From the NCBI GenBank assembly GCA_900544535.1, contig UQVH01000006.1, forward strand, positions 1 to 64,000: a stretch of 64,000 nt of DNA. The letters run 5' to 3'. Numbering within the stretch: position 1 is the stretch's first letter; each line of letters starts with the position of its first letter. The stretch is from an uncultured Bacteroidales bacterium. Lineage in GTDB: Bacteria; Bacteroidota; Bacteroidia; Bacteroidales; Muribaculaceae. The position numbers and the translations under genes were made by a program. The notes beneath the pieces were generated by a model. It worked only from the letters and a program-made list of their open reading frames with translations. It did not search any database and had not been told where the DNA came from. Shown here one piece after another: positions 8,347-16,519 of this stretch.

Positions 8347-10083
8347 TTAATTATACCCCTTGTTCTGGACATAAAGCCCTGGGACATAGTAAAGCTGATT
8401 GTAGGGAATCGGATAAAATTCATTCTTTCCGGGCGTATATCGGGCATCTTTATAGTATTGACCATATGCTGTTCCCTCATATTCAGACTTCTGCTCTGTC
8501 TCGAAATAGGCATTCAGCACAGAAGACGCAATACCCCAACGGCGAAGGTCAAAATACCGGCTGCTCTCCATAGCCATCTCAAGACGGCGTTCCCAACGGA
8601 GACATTTCCGAGCGGTCTCCTTATCGGCAAAGTATGAAGCCGGATACAGAGCGATTTCACAGAAATCTTTTGCATAAGCGATGTGCTTGTCTACCGAATT
8701 TGCAGCGCGGGTACGGATATCATTTATGATTTCACGGGCTTCCGGCAGTTCTCCGAGTTCAATTAATGCTTCGGCACGCATCAACATCACATCGGTATAA
8801 CGGAACACGTAATCATTCATCGCAAAAGCCTGCCATGAGCCTTCAAAAGTCTCGCCGGCACTTCTTTGCGGGACTTCTTTAAGAGAGGTAAAGTAGCCAT
8901 ATGTGTTCGGTGTACGCGAGTTTTCCATTGTCATCGTGTAGTCACTTTCATATTTATAAGGGAAAGTAGGCATTCCGACAGTGTGGAACAGACGCGGGTC
9001 CCATTTCTGATCGGTCGCAACACCATTGACGGGATATTCATTCTTACTGTTGTATGAATCGAACATCGGCAGACCGTCCTGGGTCTTAAACGCATTGACG
9101 AGATTCTGCGATGGTTTATGAAAATCCCATCCACATGACCATATGCCCCAGCAGCCATTCAGCGTATTGGACCAGTTCGCACGTCCAAAACGGGTATTGT
9201 CCTCAGTGTATTGTGATGTCTGTACGGCAAAGACAGATTCCTTGCTATTCTTATATTCAGGAAGGAATATGTCACCGAAATCCTCAAGATAGCCATAACG
9301 AGATTTCTTTACCACATCAGTATACTCAACAACTTTCTGCATATACTCCTCGTTTATGAAATCCACTCCGTCGGTAGCCTCATAACCGTCGCCCCAGGCA
9401 AGAGTCAGATAGCATTTTGCGAGATAAGCAGCTGCGGCGACTTTATTGGCACGGCCATCACCATCGGTCACTTCCATCGGGAGAATGTTGTAGGCCTGTT
9501 CAAACTCTCCGATCACCTTTTCCATGAGTTCCTGATAAGTAAACTCATTGTTTCTGACATTTTCATGGCTGCTGTTTTCAAACACTGCCTTGTCTATCCA
9601 CGGAATCTGACGGAACATGGTCACAAGTTTGAAGTAACTGTGTCCTCTGAGAAAATGGACTTCTGCTGTACGCTGAGCGGCAGTCGCTTCGCCCAGTTTC
9701 TCAACGCCATAACTGTCCAGAGCGACAAGAGCGCGGTTACAACGCGATATATTGCAATAAAGACGATACCACAGTTCATCAAGTTCGCCGGGTGTGGAGG
9801 TCAGCGTCGACCATATTTCCATCGGATGATAACCGGTGTCGGTAGTGCCGCCTCCGCCTTTCAGGCAGTCATCCGAGCCCAAATCGCCATAAGGCCACAG
9901 GTTAAACGGATAGGAAAACCAGCAGTCACCGAGTGAGGCATAAGCTGCATTGACCATTTTATCAGGCTGGGAATATGCGAGTTCCCCGTCAATGACGCCT
10001 GTGGGAGGGACGTCAATGAAATCGTTGCAAGACGAGAGCACAGATGCAAGTGCTACAAAAGTATATATTTTTAAAGATTTCAT
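8347..10083 (-). CDS. SusD/RagB-family glycan-binding lipoprotein (fructan PUL)
   Basis: A 578-residue outer-membrane lipoprotein with lipobox LSSCND (cysteine near residue 19). It shows SusD TPR-like features such as AEVHFLRGHSYFKLV, VMLMRAEALIELG and ARKCLRWERRLEMAME...YFDLRRWG near the C terminus. SusD proteins form a lid over the SusC channel and bind the oligosaccharide before import. It follows susC by 19 bases in the same operon. The neighbouring GH32, fructokinase and sensor point to fructans (inulin- or levan-type) as ligand; which linkage cannot be told. Confidence 0.96.
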   Translation of the reverse strand: MKSLKIYTFVALASVLSSCNDFIDVPPTGVIDGELAYSQPDKMVNAAYASLGDCWFSYPFNLWPYGDLGSDDCLKGGGGTTDTGYHPMEIWSTLTSTPGELDELWYRLYCNISRCNRALVALDSYGVEKLGEATAAQRTAEVHFLRGHSYFKLVTMFRQIPWIDKAVFENSSHENVRNNEFTYQELMEKVIGEFEQAYNILPMEVTDGDGRANKVAAAAYLAKCYLTLAWGDGYEATDGVDFINEEYMQKVVEYTDVVKKSRYGYLEDFGDIFLPEYKNSKESVFAVQTSQYTEDNTRFGRANWSNTLNGCWGIWSCGWDFHKPSQNLVNAFKTQDGLPMFDSYNSKNEYPVNGVATDQKWDPRLFHTVGMPTFPYKYESDYTMTMENSRTPNTYGYFTSLKEVPQRSAGETFEGSWQAFAMNDYVFRYTDVMLMRAEALIELGELPEAREIINDIRTRAANSVDKHIAYAKDFCEIALYPASYFADKETARKCLRWERRLEMAMESSRYFDLRRWGIASSVLNAYFETEQKSEYEGTAYGQYYKDARYTPGKNEFYPIPYNQLYYVPGLYVQNKGYN

Positions 10084-10102
10084 GATCTTTCAGATTTTTT
10101 AT

Positions 10103-13100
10103 TTAGAAATCGAACTGCAAGCCAAATGAGAAAGAAGTCGGTATAGGATAGGCCCAATTGGCATTCTCAGGATCAGAACAAGTCAGACTGCTGCTTTTTA
10201 TGGTCAGCAGATTCTGACCGGAGATATAGACGCGGGCCTTGCTCATTCTTAGTTTCGACAATGCTTTTGCCGGAAGATTATAACCGAGCTGAAGAGTGCG
10301 CAGTTTTGCGTAAGAACCGTTTTCAACGAAATATGACGATGTCCGGCCCTCGTCACCTTTGTTGTTGGTTGTCAGCATCGGGATCGTGGATGAGGCATTG
10401 ACATTCGGGAGCCATGCGTCAAGGACTCTGTCACCCTTATTGCTTCCAGCATCAGTCACACTCCAGAAGTCATTCTGAAATTTCTGATTGTTGTAGACAT
10501 CCTGTCCCAACACACCCTGCCAGAACATCTGGAAGTCGAAATTCTTATAACCAAGTTCTACATTGAGTCCGAATGACAGATCCGGGACAGGATTGAAAAT
10601 CCAGGTCTGATCCGCAGATGTGATGGCGCCGTCATGATCAATATCGGCATACTTCATGCCTCCGAGGCGAGCATTTTCCTGCTTAGAAGCGAGGACCTCG
10701 TCCTGAGTCTTGAACAGACCATCGAATACATAGCCTACAATCGAGCCATAAGGCTGTTTTGCCTGTACAAGATTCTGGGTCGTGGTGTGAGCATAGGAAC
10801 CGGTTGTCGTATTGGGGAGATATGTCACTCTATTCCTGAAAAAGTCGAAATTCAAGGTTGCCTTGTATGTCAGCCCACATTTCAGGCGGTCTCTCCACCC
10901 GATAAGAAATTCCATGCCTCGGTTGCGGAGTGAGGGGCCGTTGAGCCATGATGCGCCGCCTTCACCCATAGCACCAAGATATGCCGGTGTGATAAGCATG
11001 TCTTTCACATCCTTGATATATGCGTCGACTGTTCCGAAAAGTCTGTCGTTGAAAAGACTGTAATCTATACCGGCATTGTACTGGATAGTTGTTTCCCATT
11101 TAAGATTATCATTTGCAGTCTGACTTGCAAGATAGCCCGAAGGGAATATTCCGCTTTGCTGGAGAAGAAGGTCATAGGCGGTAGAAGTGACGCGGTCATT
11201 TCCGTAATCGGCAACATATAACGCATAACGGGCCGTGTTCGAAATTGCCTGATTGCCGGTCTTGCCCCATGAAAGGCGCAGTTTAAGATCATTCAGCCAC
11301 GGTTTTTTAATATTTTCCGAGATTCGGTAGCCCAATGTAGCAGCAGGGAATGTGCCGTAGCGGTTATTCCGTCCGAATCTCGACGAACCGTCGCGACGGA
11401 TCGTAAACGAAGCGAGCAATAAATCACGCCAGTTGTAGTCGATCTTCCCAAAGAATGAGACTAACGCATAAGCTGATTTGTTACCAGTCGATTTCTCCAC
11501 TCCGACAGAGGCGTCGGGATACATATAATCAGGAGTCTCAATATCATAATCCTCATTATAACCGGAGAAATCTATCCTGCTCTGGCGGAACATTTCCATA
11601 CCGGCCAGAACGGTAAATGTGTGCTGTTTTGCCAATGTAAAATTATAGTTGGCGGTATTGGTCCAAGTCCATTTCGAGTCATTAGCCTGTGACAGCGTGG
11701 TGGAATTGGTGTCATTGTTCACAATATCACTGTGGAAAGTGTAATTATAGGAATGGATGAACGCCGCATCATAGTCAAGGCCGAAATTACTTCTGAGCAA
11801 CAGTCCTTTCACGGGCTTGACATCAACAAACGCATTTCCGAACAGGCGCCATACATTGAGGGCATTGTCTTTGTTGAAGTCAAGTTCTCTGAGAGGATTC
11901 TGACGGTCGGCCATACTGCCGACCGGACCTGCATAAGTCGTTCCGTCCGTTTCAAATACGGGGACAATAGTAGGCATCTTAAGTGCATTTTCCATAGGCT
12001 GGCAATCCACCTGCCTGGTATGTGTCAATGTAAAGTTTTCACCGACCGACACAACCGGGCTGATATTAAACGTTGAGTTAATGCGGGCAGCGATATTTTC
12101 AAAGTCAGTGTATTTCAGAATACCTTCGTTTTTCTTATATCCCAATGAAAAGAACACATTTGTCTTTTCAGTCGCGGATGACACCGAGGCATCATAACTT
12201 TGGGCAAAGCCGGTCCGCGAGATTTCATCAAGCCAGTCCGTGTCAGACATTTTCATTGTACGTTTAGCATTGATAAAACCGTCATACAGACCGTTGACAC
12301 GATAATCGACATAGCGGTCATTGGCTATGTCATATACTTTTATAGGGAAGCCGGAGGCAGCATTCAGGTTCAGGCCGTAGCTTGAGGCATAGGCCACAGG
12401 ATCAATTCCGTCATTAAGGGCAGCCTGAGCCATAGCAGTCGCATATCCCCGACTGTCAAGCAGCTTCATGGTCGCCTGTGAAGAATAGAACTGTGCGGTC
12501 AGATTGGCGGAAAAACTAACATTGACCTTGTTGGTCTGCGAAGCCTTGCCTTTCTTCGTTGTTATTACGATCACACCATTTGCAGCGCGCGATCCGTAGA
12601 TTGAAGCCGATGCGGCGTCTTTCAGGACCTGCATGCTTTCAATATCATTCATATTCAAAGAATTCAGCGTGGCTGTGGTCGGTACCCCGTCTATCACAAA
12701 GAGAGGGTCCTGAGAAGCGTTGAAGGAGCCGATACCGCGAATACGGACCGAACCGGTGCCGCTCGGCGATCCATTGCCGGTGATTGTCATGCCCGGCACC
12801 TTCCCCTGAAGTGCTCTCATAGGATCTGTGTCCGGCGAAGTTTCCAATGCTTTGGTAGAAACGACAGAAACCGCACCCGTAAGATCGGCTTTTCTCACGG
12901 TCTGATAACCGACTACCACAACTTCATCCAAAAGTTCCGTATCCTCTTCAAGATAAACCGTCATCTGTGGCTCCGCAGCGACTGTGACAGTCTTAAATCC
13001 TACGTATGAAATTGTCAACACGGCCCCACTCGGAACTGACACCTGAAAATTACCGTCAAAGTCGGTGGCCGCTCCGGCCTTCGTAGTCTCACACAGGACC

Positions 13101-13225
13101 GACGCGCCTATCAGAGGTTCGTCATCAGTCTTGGAGAGCACGGTCCCATGCACAGTGATGTTCTGTGCCTGCGCCATGATCGCCATGATGAACAGCAATA
13201 ATGCACTGAGAATTGTTTTTTTCAT
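10103..13225 (-). CDS. SusC/RagA-family TonB-dependent transporter (fructan PUL)
   Basis: About 1040 residues from the chosen start MKKTILSALLLF, which gives a clean signal peptide (the frame stays open 11 codons further upstream). An N-terminal carboxypeptidase-like beta-sandwich domain (ITVHGTVLSKTDDEPLIGASV) precedes the TonB box region (LLDEVVVVGYQTV). The plug domain follows, with the SusC signature VRIRGIGSFNASQDPLFVIDG and SIYGSRAANGVIVITTKKG, then a long beta-barrel ending in an aromatic residue. It imports oligosaccharide across the outer membrane with its SusD partner. It is transcribed leftward from a TAAATTTG promoter at 13263-13256. Confidence 0.96.
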   Translation of the reverse strand: MKKTILSALLLFIMAIMAQAQNITVHGTVLSKTDDEPLIGASVLCETTKAGAATDFDGNFQVSVPSGAVLTISYVGFKTVTVAAEPQMTVYLEEDTELLDEVVVVGYQTVRKADLTGAVSVVSTKALETSPDTDPMRALQGKVPGMTITGNGSPSGTGSVRIRGIGSFNASQDPLFVIDGVPTTATLNSLNMNDIESMQVLKDAASASIYGSRAANGVIVITTKKGKASQTNKVNVSFSANLTAQFYSSQATMKLLDSRGYATAMAQAALNDGIDPVAYASSYGLNLNAASGFPIKVYDIANDRYVDYRVNGLYDGFINAKRTMKMSDTDWLDEISRTGFAQSYDASVSSATEKTNVFFSLGYKKNEGILKYTDFENIAARINSTFNISPVVSVGENFTLTHTRQVDCQPMENALKMPTIVPVFETDGTTYAGPVGSMADRQNPLRELDFNKDNALNVWRLFGNAFVDVKPVKGLLLRSNFGLDYDAAFIHSYNYTFHSDIVNNDTNSTTLSQANDSKWTWTNTANYNFTLAKQHTFTVLAGMEMFRQSRIDFSGYNEDYDIETPDYMYPDASVGVEKSTGNKSAYALVSFFGKIDYNWRDLLLASFTIRRDGSSRFGRNNRYGTFPAATLGYRISENIKKPWLNDLKLRLSWGKTGNQAISNTARYALYVADYGNDRVTSTAYDLLLQQSGIFPSGYLASQTANDNLKWETTIQYNAGIDYSLFNDRLFGTVDAYIKDVKDMLITPAYLGAMGEGGASWLNGPSLRNRGMEFLIGWRDRLKCGLTYKATLNFDFFRNRVTYLPNTTTGSYAHTTTQNLVQAKQPYGSIVGYVFDGLFKTQDEVLASKQENARLGGMKYADIDHDGAITSADQTWIFNPVPDLSFGLNVELGYKNFDFQMFWQGVLGQDVYNNQKFQNDFWSVTDAGSNKGDRVLDAWLPNVNASSTIPMLTTNNKGDEGRTSSYFVENGSYAKLRTLQLGYNLPAKALSKLRMSKARVYISGQNLLTIKSSSLTCSDPENANWAYPIPTSFSFGLQFDF

Positions 13226-13255
13226 TTTATTGAGATTTAGTAAGAATTTCTGTGG

Positions 13256-13263
13256 CAAATTTA
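13256..13263 (-). promoter_or_regulatory. Promoter -7 box of the susC-susD operon
   Basis: On the minus strand this reads TAAATTTG, a full match to TAnnTTTG, 31 bases upstream of the chosen susC start. No clear TTTG lies at -33, as expected for an activator-dependent promoter. Confidence 0.6.
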
Positions 13264-13324
13264 AGATATGAGATGACTGTCAGGCTATAAATTATGTTGC
13301 GGAGAGTATAAAATTTCAGGCAAT

Positions 13325-13360
13325 GCACGGTTTTTGATATGATACGCACGGTTTTTGATA
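13325..13360. promoter_or_regulatory. Paired direct repeats upstream of susC, candidate sensor-regulator operator
   Basis: GCACGGTTTTTGATA occurs twice, at 13325-13339 and 13346-13360, identical over 15 bases and spaced exactly 21 bases (two helical turns). Related repeats with the same spacing lie at the other arm of the PUL (16295-16330). The AraC-type domain of the adjacent hybrid sensor is the likely binder. This is an inference from repeat geometry. Confidence 0.6.
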
Positions 13361-13373
13361 GTTTCCGTACGGA

Positions 13374-13432
13374 GAAAAAAACGCACCGTCATCAGCCGCA
13401 AGGATTGCTGCGGCGGGTGACGGTGTGTTTTT
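13374..13432 (-). terminator. Terminator after the hybrid sensor gene
   Basis: A long hairpin with arms about 13381-13400 and 13406-13428 (ACGCACCGTCATCAGCCGCA pairing with the GC-rich right arm). It is flanked by GAGAAAAAAA, which gives a T-run on the minus strand. Confidence 0.7.
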
Positions 13433-13459
13433 GATGCGAGGTTGCAGGAATGTGGCTTC

Positions 13460-16219
13460 TCAGGAGAGGCGGCGCCGGACGTCGGTGGGTGTTTCGCCGT
13501 AGGCGTCGCGGTAGCATTTGGTGAAATAAGCCGGGGTCGAGAATCCGATTTCGTAGGCAATCTCGCTTATCGTTCTGTCGGTCGTCGTCAGAAGTGTGCG
13601 GCCATGCTGAAGTCTGAGCCGGCGGATAAGTTCGACGGGGGCATAGTTGGTCAGGGCCTTGATCTTGCGGTAGAACTGCGAGCGTTCGAGGCCCATTTTC
13701 GATGCGATCCTGTCGACATTGAGATCCGGATTTCCCATCTCGCTCCTGAAAATTTCCATGAAGCGGTTGTAGAACTCGTTTTCGACGTCGCCTCCGGGTG
13801 GCAGCTGTTTCTTGGCGGGGGTAGATGCGTCAACACTGTCTTTCTGCACAGTGGGCGCCGCGGACTGCCAGAGATCTTTGATGCGCTTGCGGTTGGCGAT
13901 CAGATTAGCACACTTCGATTTAAGCACGGCGCTGTTGAATGGTTTGGAGAGATAGCCGTCGGCTCCGCTGTCATAGCCCTGGATGCGCTGTTCATCCATC
14001 GTGCAGGCCGTGAGCAGAAGCACAGGGATGTGGGATGTCGAGATTTCGCTCTTGATACGGCGGCAGCATTCAAGACCATCCATCACGGGCATCATGACGT
14101 CGCAGATGATAAGGTCGGGAACATAACGGGCCGCCATCCGCACTCCGTCTCTGCCGTTGGAGGCGGTGATAATATTGTAGTCAGCGGCAAGCAATTCCCC
14201 GACAAGCCTGAGTATGTCGCGGTTGTCGTCTATGACAAGCACTATCGGTTTCTCGGTGTCAAACGCGAGGTCTGAGTCGATCGTGTCCAGTTCGGCCTCG
14301 ACAGCCTGATCGTCGATATTCTTGCCTGTCTCGACCGGCGTGTCGGCCACATGCGTGATCGGGAGGGTGACAGTGAAGACTGAGCCTTTGTTCAGAGCGC
14401 TCTCGACGGAAATCGTGCCGCCGTGAAGTTCGACAAAGGCTTTGGCAAGCGACAGTCCTATGCCGGAACCTTTGGGATGGATGCGGTCGACCTGATAGAA
14501 GCGGTCGAAGATGTTGCCTAAGTCACGCTCGCTTATTCCCTCGCCCGTATCGGCCACACGGAAAGTCAGATGCGTGGAATCGAAGTCGTATGACACGGTG
14601 ATCGACCCGTTGTCAGGCGTATATTTGAATGCGTTTGAAAGGAGATTGAAAAACACTCTTTCAATCTTTTCGGAGTCGAGCGCGAGGTGAAGCGGACTGT
14701 CAGCGCCATGCGGTGCGGAGAGGGTGAGCTTTATGTCTCTTTTGCGCGCGACGGCATAGAACGACTCCATCCAGTCGCGAACCGATCTGTTGAAATCCGT
14801 TTCAGTCAGATGCAGGTCGAGTTTGCCGTTTTCATATTTGCGGAAATCAAGTATCTGATTTATCAGGCGCTGAAGTATCCTGACATTTTTGTCGGCGATG
14901 CGTATCAGGGTATGTTGCTGCGGTGTGAGATTGTCAGCGGACGCAAGCTGGGCCACCGGCTCGGAAATGAGTGTCAGAGGTGTGCGCAGATCGTGGGAGA
15001 CGTTTGTGAAAAACATCAGTTTGGACTGTGTCGCGGCCTCAAGCTGCTCGTTGAGTGAGCGCTGCCTGTCGCGTTGAATCTCTAACTCGCGGTTCTGTTC
15101 AAGAAGCACTTTCTGGTGGCGCTTGTGCTGCCAGTAGGTCCTGAGTATCAGGAACACAACACCGATGAGCAGAACTATTATGACTATGCTTGCGTAGAAA
15201 AGCGATGTCTGCGACGAATGCTTGGCCCAGTAGTCGTCTATACGCGCTTTCAGGAAGCGCATTTTGCCGGTCTCTTCTTTGAGAGCCTCGTTCTGACGCA
15301 GGAGTATGTCGGCATTGCTCAGATCGACAGCCGACGAGACGGGAATGATAACCTCTTTCTCATAGGGCTGATTTTTCAGAATGGCCAAAGCGGTCCGAAT
15401 GAGTCTGTGGCCTTCGGTCGGATAGAGGAATGTGGCATCTATGACACTGTCGGCCACAGCCTTGATGCCGACCTCAGGGGCTGCGTCGATGCCTATGATC
15501 CTTATGTCGTCACGACCGACGCTGCGCGCCGCTTCGGAGGCTCCGATCGCCATGCGGTCATTATGGGCGTAGATAACATCGACATCTTTGTGGATCTTAA
15601 GCAGAGAATCGACCACGGGGACGGCATCTTCCTTGTTCCAGTTGGCCGGAACACTCGCGAGGATCTCTCCCCCGCCCTGCCGGAATTCGGCATCGAAGCC
15701 GTCATGGCGGTCCTTTGCGGGAGTAGAACCGGGCAGTCCGTAGATCTCGATGGCTCTGGCACCTTTACCCAAAAGGCTCAGCGCATAGTGGGCGGCTGAA
15801 CGGCCGAGACCCACATCGTCGCTGCCGATACGTGCGGTATAGCTGTCACCCGTGATATTGCGGTCAAAGATTATGACGGGAAATCCGGATTCATAGATTT
15901 CCTTGATCACAGGAGTCAGCGACCCGGCCTCGTTCGGCGAGACTATAACGATGTCAAAACCGTTGTCGACAAAATATCTGATATCCTCAATCTGACGGGC
16001 GCTGTTGTTGTCGGCCGAACGGATCTCGACAACCGCATCCTCGTGGAGCATGATTTCACGGTTTATCTCATCGTTTACTTTTGTACGCCAGTCGTCCTCG
16101 CTGCATTGCGACACACCTATTTTATATATCTTGTCTCCCGAACAGGCGACAAGCCCCGCAAAAGTCAACGTGACGATAAGACAGATAAGAATTCTGTTAA
16201 ATGGTATCATGTGTTGCAT
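13460..16219 (-). CDS. Hybrid two-component system sensor-regulator with periplasmic sugar-binding domain
   Basis: A 919-residue one-protein phosphorelay. A lipoprotein-like or signal-anchor N terminus leads into a LacI/ribose-binding type periplasmic domain (about 30-325; KIGVSQCSEDDWRTKVN, FPVIIFDRNI, HNDRMAIGASEAA). A transmembrane helix (about 345-367), HisKA with H409 (NVSHDLRTP), HATPase (NLLSNAFKY, GSGIGLSLAK), receiver with D707 (ICDVMMPVMDG) and a C-terminal AraC HTH follow. This layout matches the Bacteroides thetaiotaomicron fructose sensor BT1754, so fructose is the likely inducer. The start may be the fourth codon (16210). Confidence 0.95.
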   Translation of the reverse strand: MQHMIPFNRILICLIVTLTFAGLVACSGDKIYKIGVSQCSEDDWRTKVNDEINREIMLHEDAVVEIRSADNNSARQIEDIRYFVDNGFDIVIVSPNEAGSLTPVIKEIYESGFPVIIFDRNITGDSYTARIGSDDVGLGRSAAHYALSLLGKGARAIEIYGLPGSTPAKDRHDGFDAEFRQGGGEILASVPANWNKEDAVPVVDSLLKIHKDVDVIYAHNDRMAIGASEAARSVGRDDIRIIGIDAAPEVGIKAVADSVIDATFLYPTEGHRLIRTALAILKNQPYEKEVIIPVSSAVDLSNADILLRQNEALKEETGKMRFLKARIDDYWAKHSSQTSLFYASIVIIVLLIGVVFLILRTYWQHKRHQKVLLEQNRELEIQRDRQRSLNEQLEAATQSKLMFFTNVSHDLRTPLTLISEPVAQLASADNLTPQQHTLIRIADKNVRILQRLINQILDFRKYENGKLDLHLTETDFNRSVRDWMESFYAVARKRDIKLTLSAPHGADSPLHLALDSEKIERVFFNLLSNAFKYTPDNGSITVSYDFDSTHLTFRVADTGEGISERDLGNIFDRFYQVDRIHPKGSGIGLSLAKAFVELHGGTISVESALNKGSVFTVTLPITHVADTPVETGKNIDDQAVEAELDTIDSDLAFDTEKPIVLVIDDNRDILRLVGELLAADYNIITASNGRDGVRMAARYVPDLIICDVMMPVMDGLECCRRIKSEISTSHIPVLLLTACTMDEQRIQGYDSGADGYLSKPFNSAVLKSKCANLIANRKRIKDLWQSAAPTVQKDSVDASTPAKKQLPPGGDVENEFYNRFMEIFRSEMGNPDLNVDRIASKMGLERSQFYRKIKALTNYAPVELIRRLRLQHGRTLLTTTDRTISEIAYEIGFSTPAYFTKCYRDAYGETPTDVRRRLS

Positions 16220-16237
16220 TTTAATCTAAGGCTTCTG

Positions 16238-16245
16238 CAAATTTA
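16238..16245 (-). promoter_or_regulatory. Promoter -7 box of the hybrid sensor gene
   Basis: The minus strand reads TAAATTTG, 18 bases before the annotated start, implying a very short leader. The repeats at 16295-16330 lie about 50 bases upstream of it, so autoregulation is possible. Confidence 0.5.
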
Positions 16246-16294
16246 ATCATAATCCTATGAAAAAGAGTGCAAAACATATTAAAAATCGAGCCAT

Positions 16295-16330
16295 GCAACA
16301 TATTTGATACACAATGCCCGATTTTTTATA
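16295..16330. promoter_or_regulatory. Paired repeats upstream of GH32, related to those at susC
   Basis: GCAACATATTTGATA (16295-16309) and GCCCGATTTTTTATA (16316-16330) are spaced exactly 21 bases. They are degenerate copies of the susC-side unit GCACGGTTTTTGATA. They end 22 bases before a TAGATTTG box (16353-16360) for GH32, the usual place for an AraC-type activator next to the -33 region. Confidence 0.55.
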
Positions 16331-16352
16331 CCCTTCATGTCGTCTAATATAT

Positions 16353-16360
16353 TAGATTTG
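16353..16360 (+). promoter_or_regulatory. Promoter -7 box of the GH32 operon
   Basis: TAGATTTG fits TAnnTTTG. No TTTG is found at the -33 position, where the repeat pair ends instead. This implies activation by the bound regulator. The leader is about 155 bases. Confidence 0.55.
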
Positions 16361-16519
16361 CAATACCGAATTTCAAGGTAAAAGAATATTGTTTTAAGGT
16401 GGCCGTCCAGACACGGCATACAGGCGGGAACGAAAAAATTTTTTAAAGGTACATTTCTAAAGGTAAAAAAGATTGTTGCAAGGTCCGCTTTATTTCTGAA
16501 ACAATAACAAACAGACGAT

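Larger units (their letters stand above)
16220..16519. other. Divergent regulatory region between sensor gene and GH32 operon
   Basis: A 300-base gap. It contains promoter boxes for both genes and the 21-bp-spaced repeats. The AT-rich GH32 leader carries five AAGGT motifs (16375, 16396, 16446, 16460, 16480). No coding sequence is credible. Confidence 0.6.

Noticed and set aside
13442..14275. 277-residue plus-strand frame opposite the hybrid sensor
   Set aside because: It lies opposite the receiver and AraC domains, which are certain, and shows no independent features.
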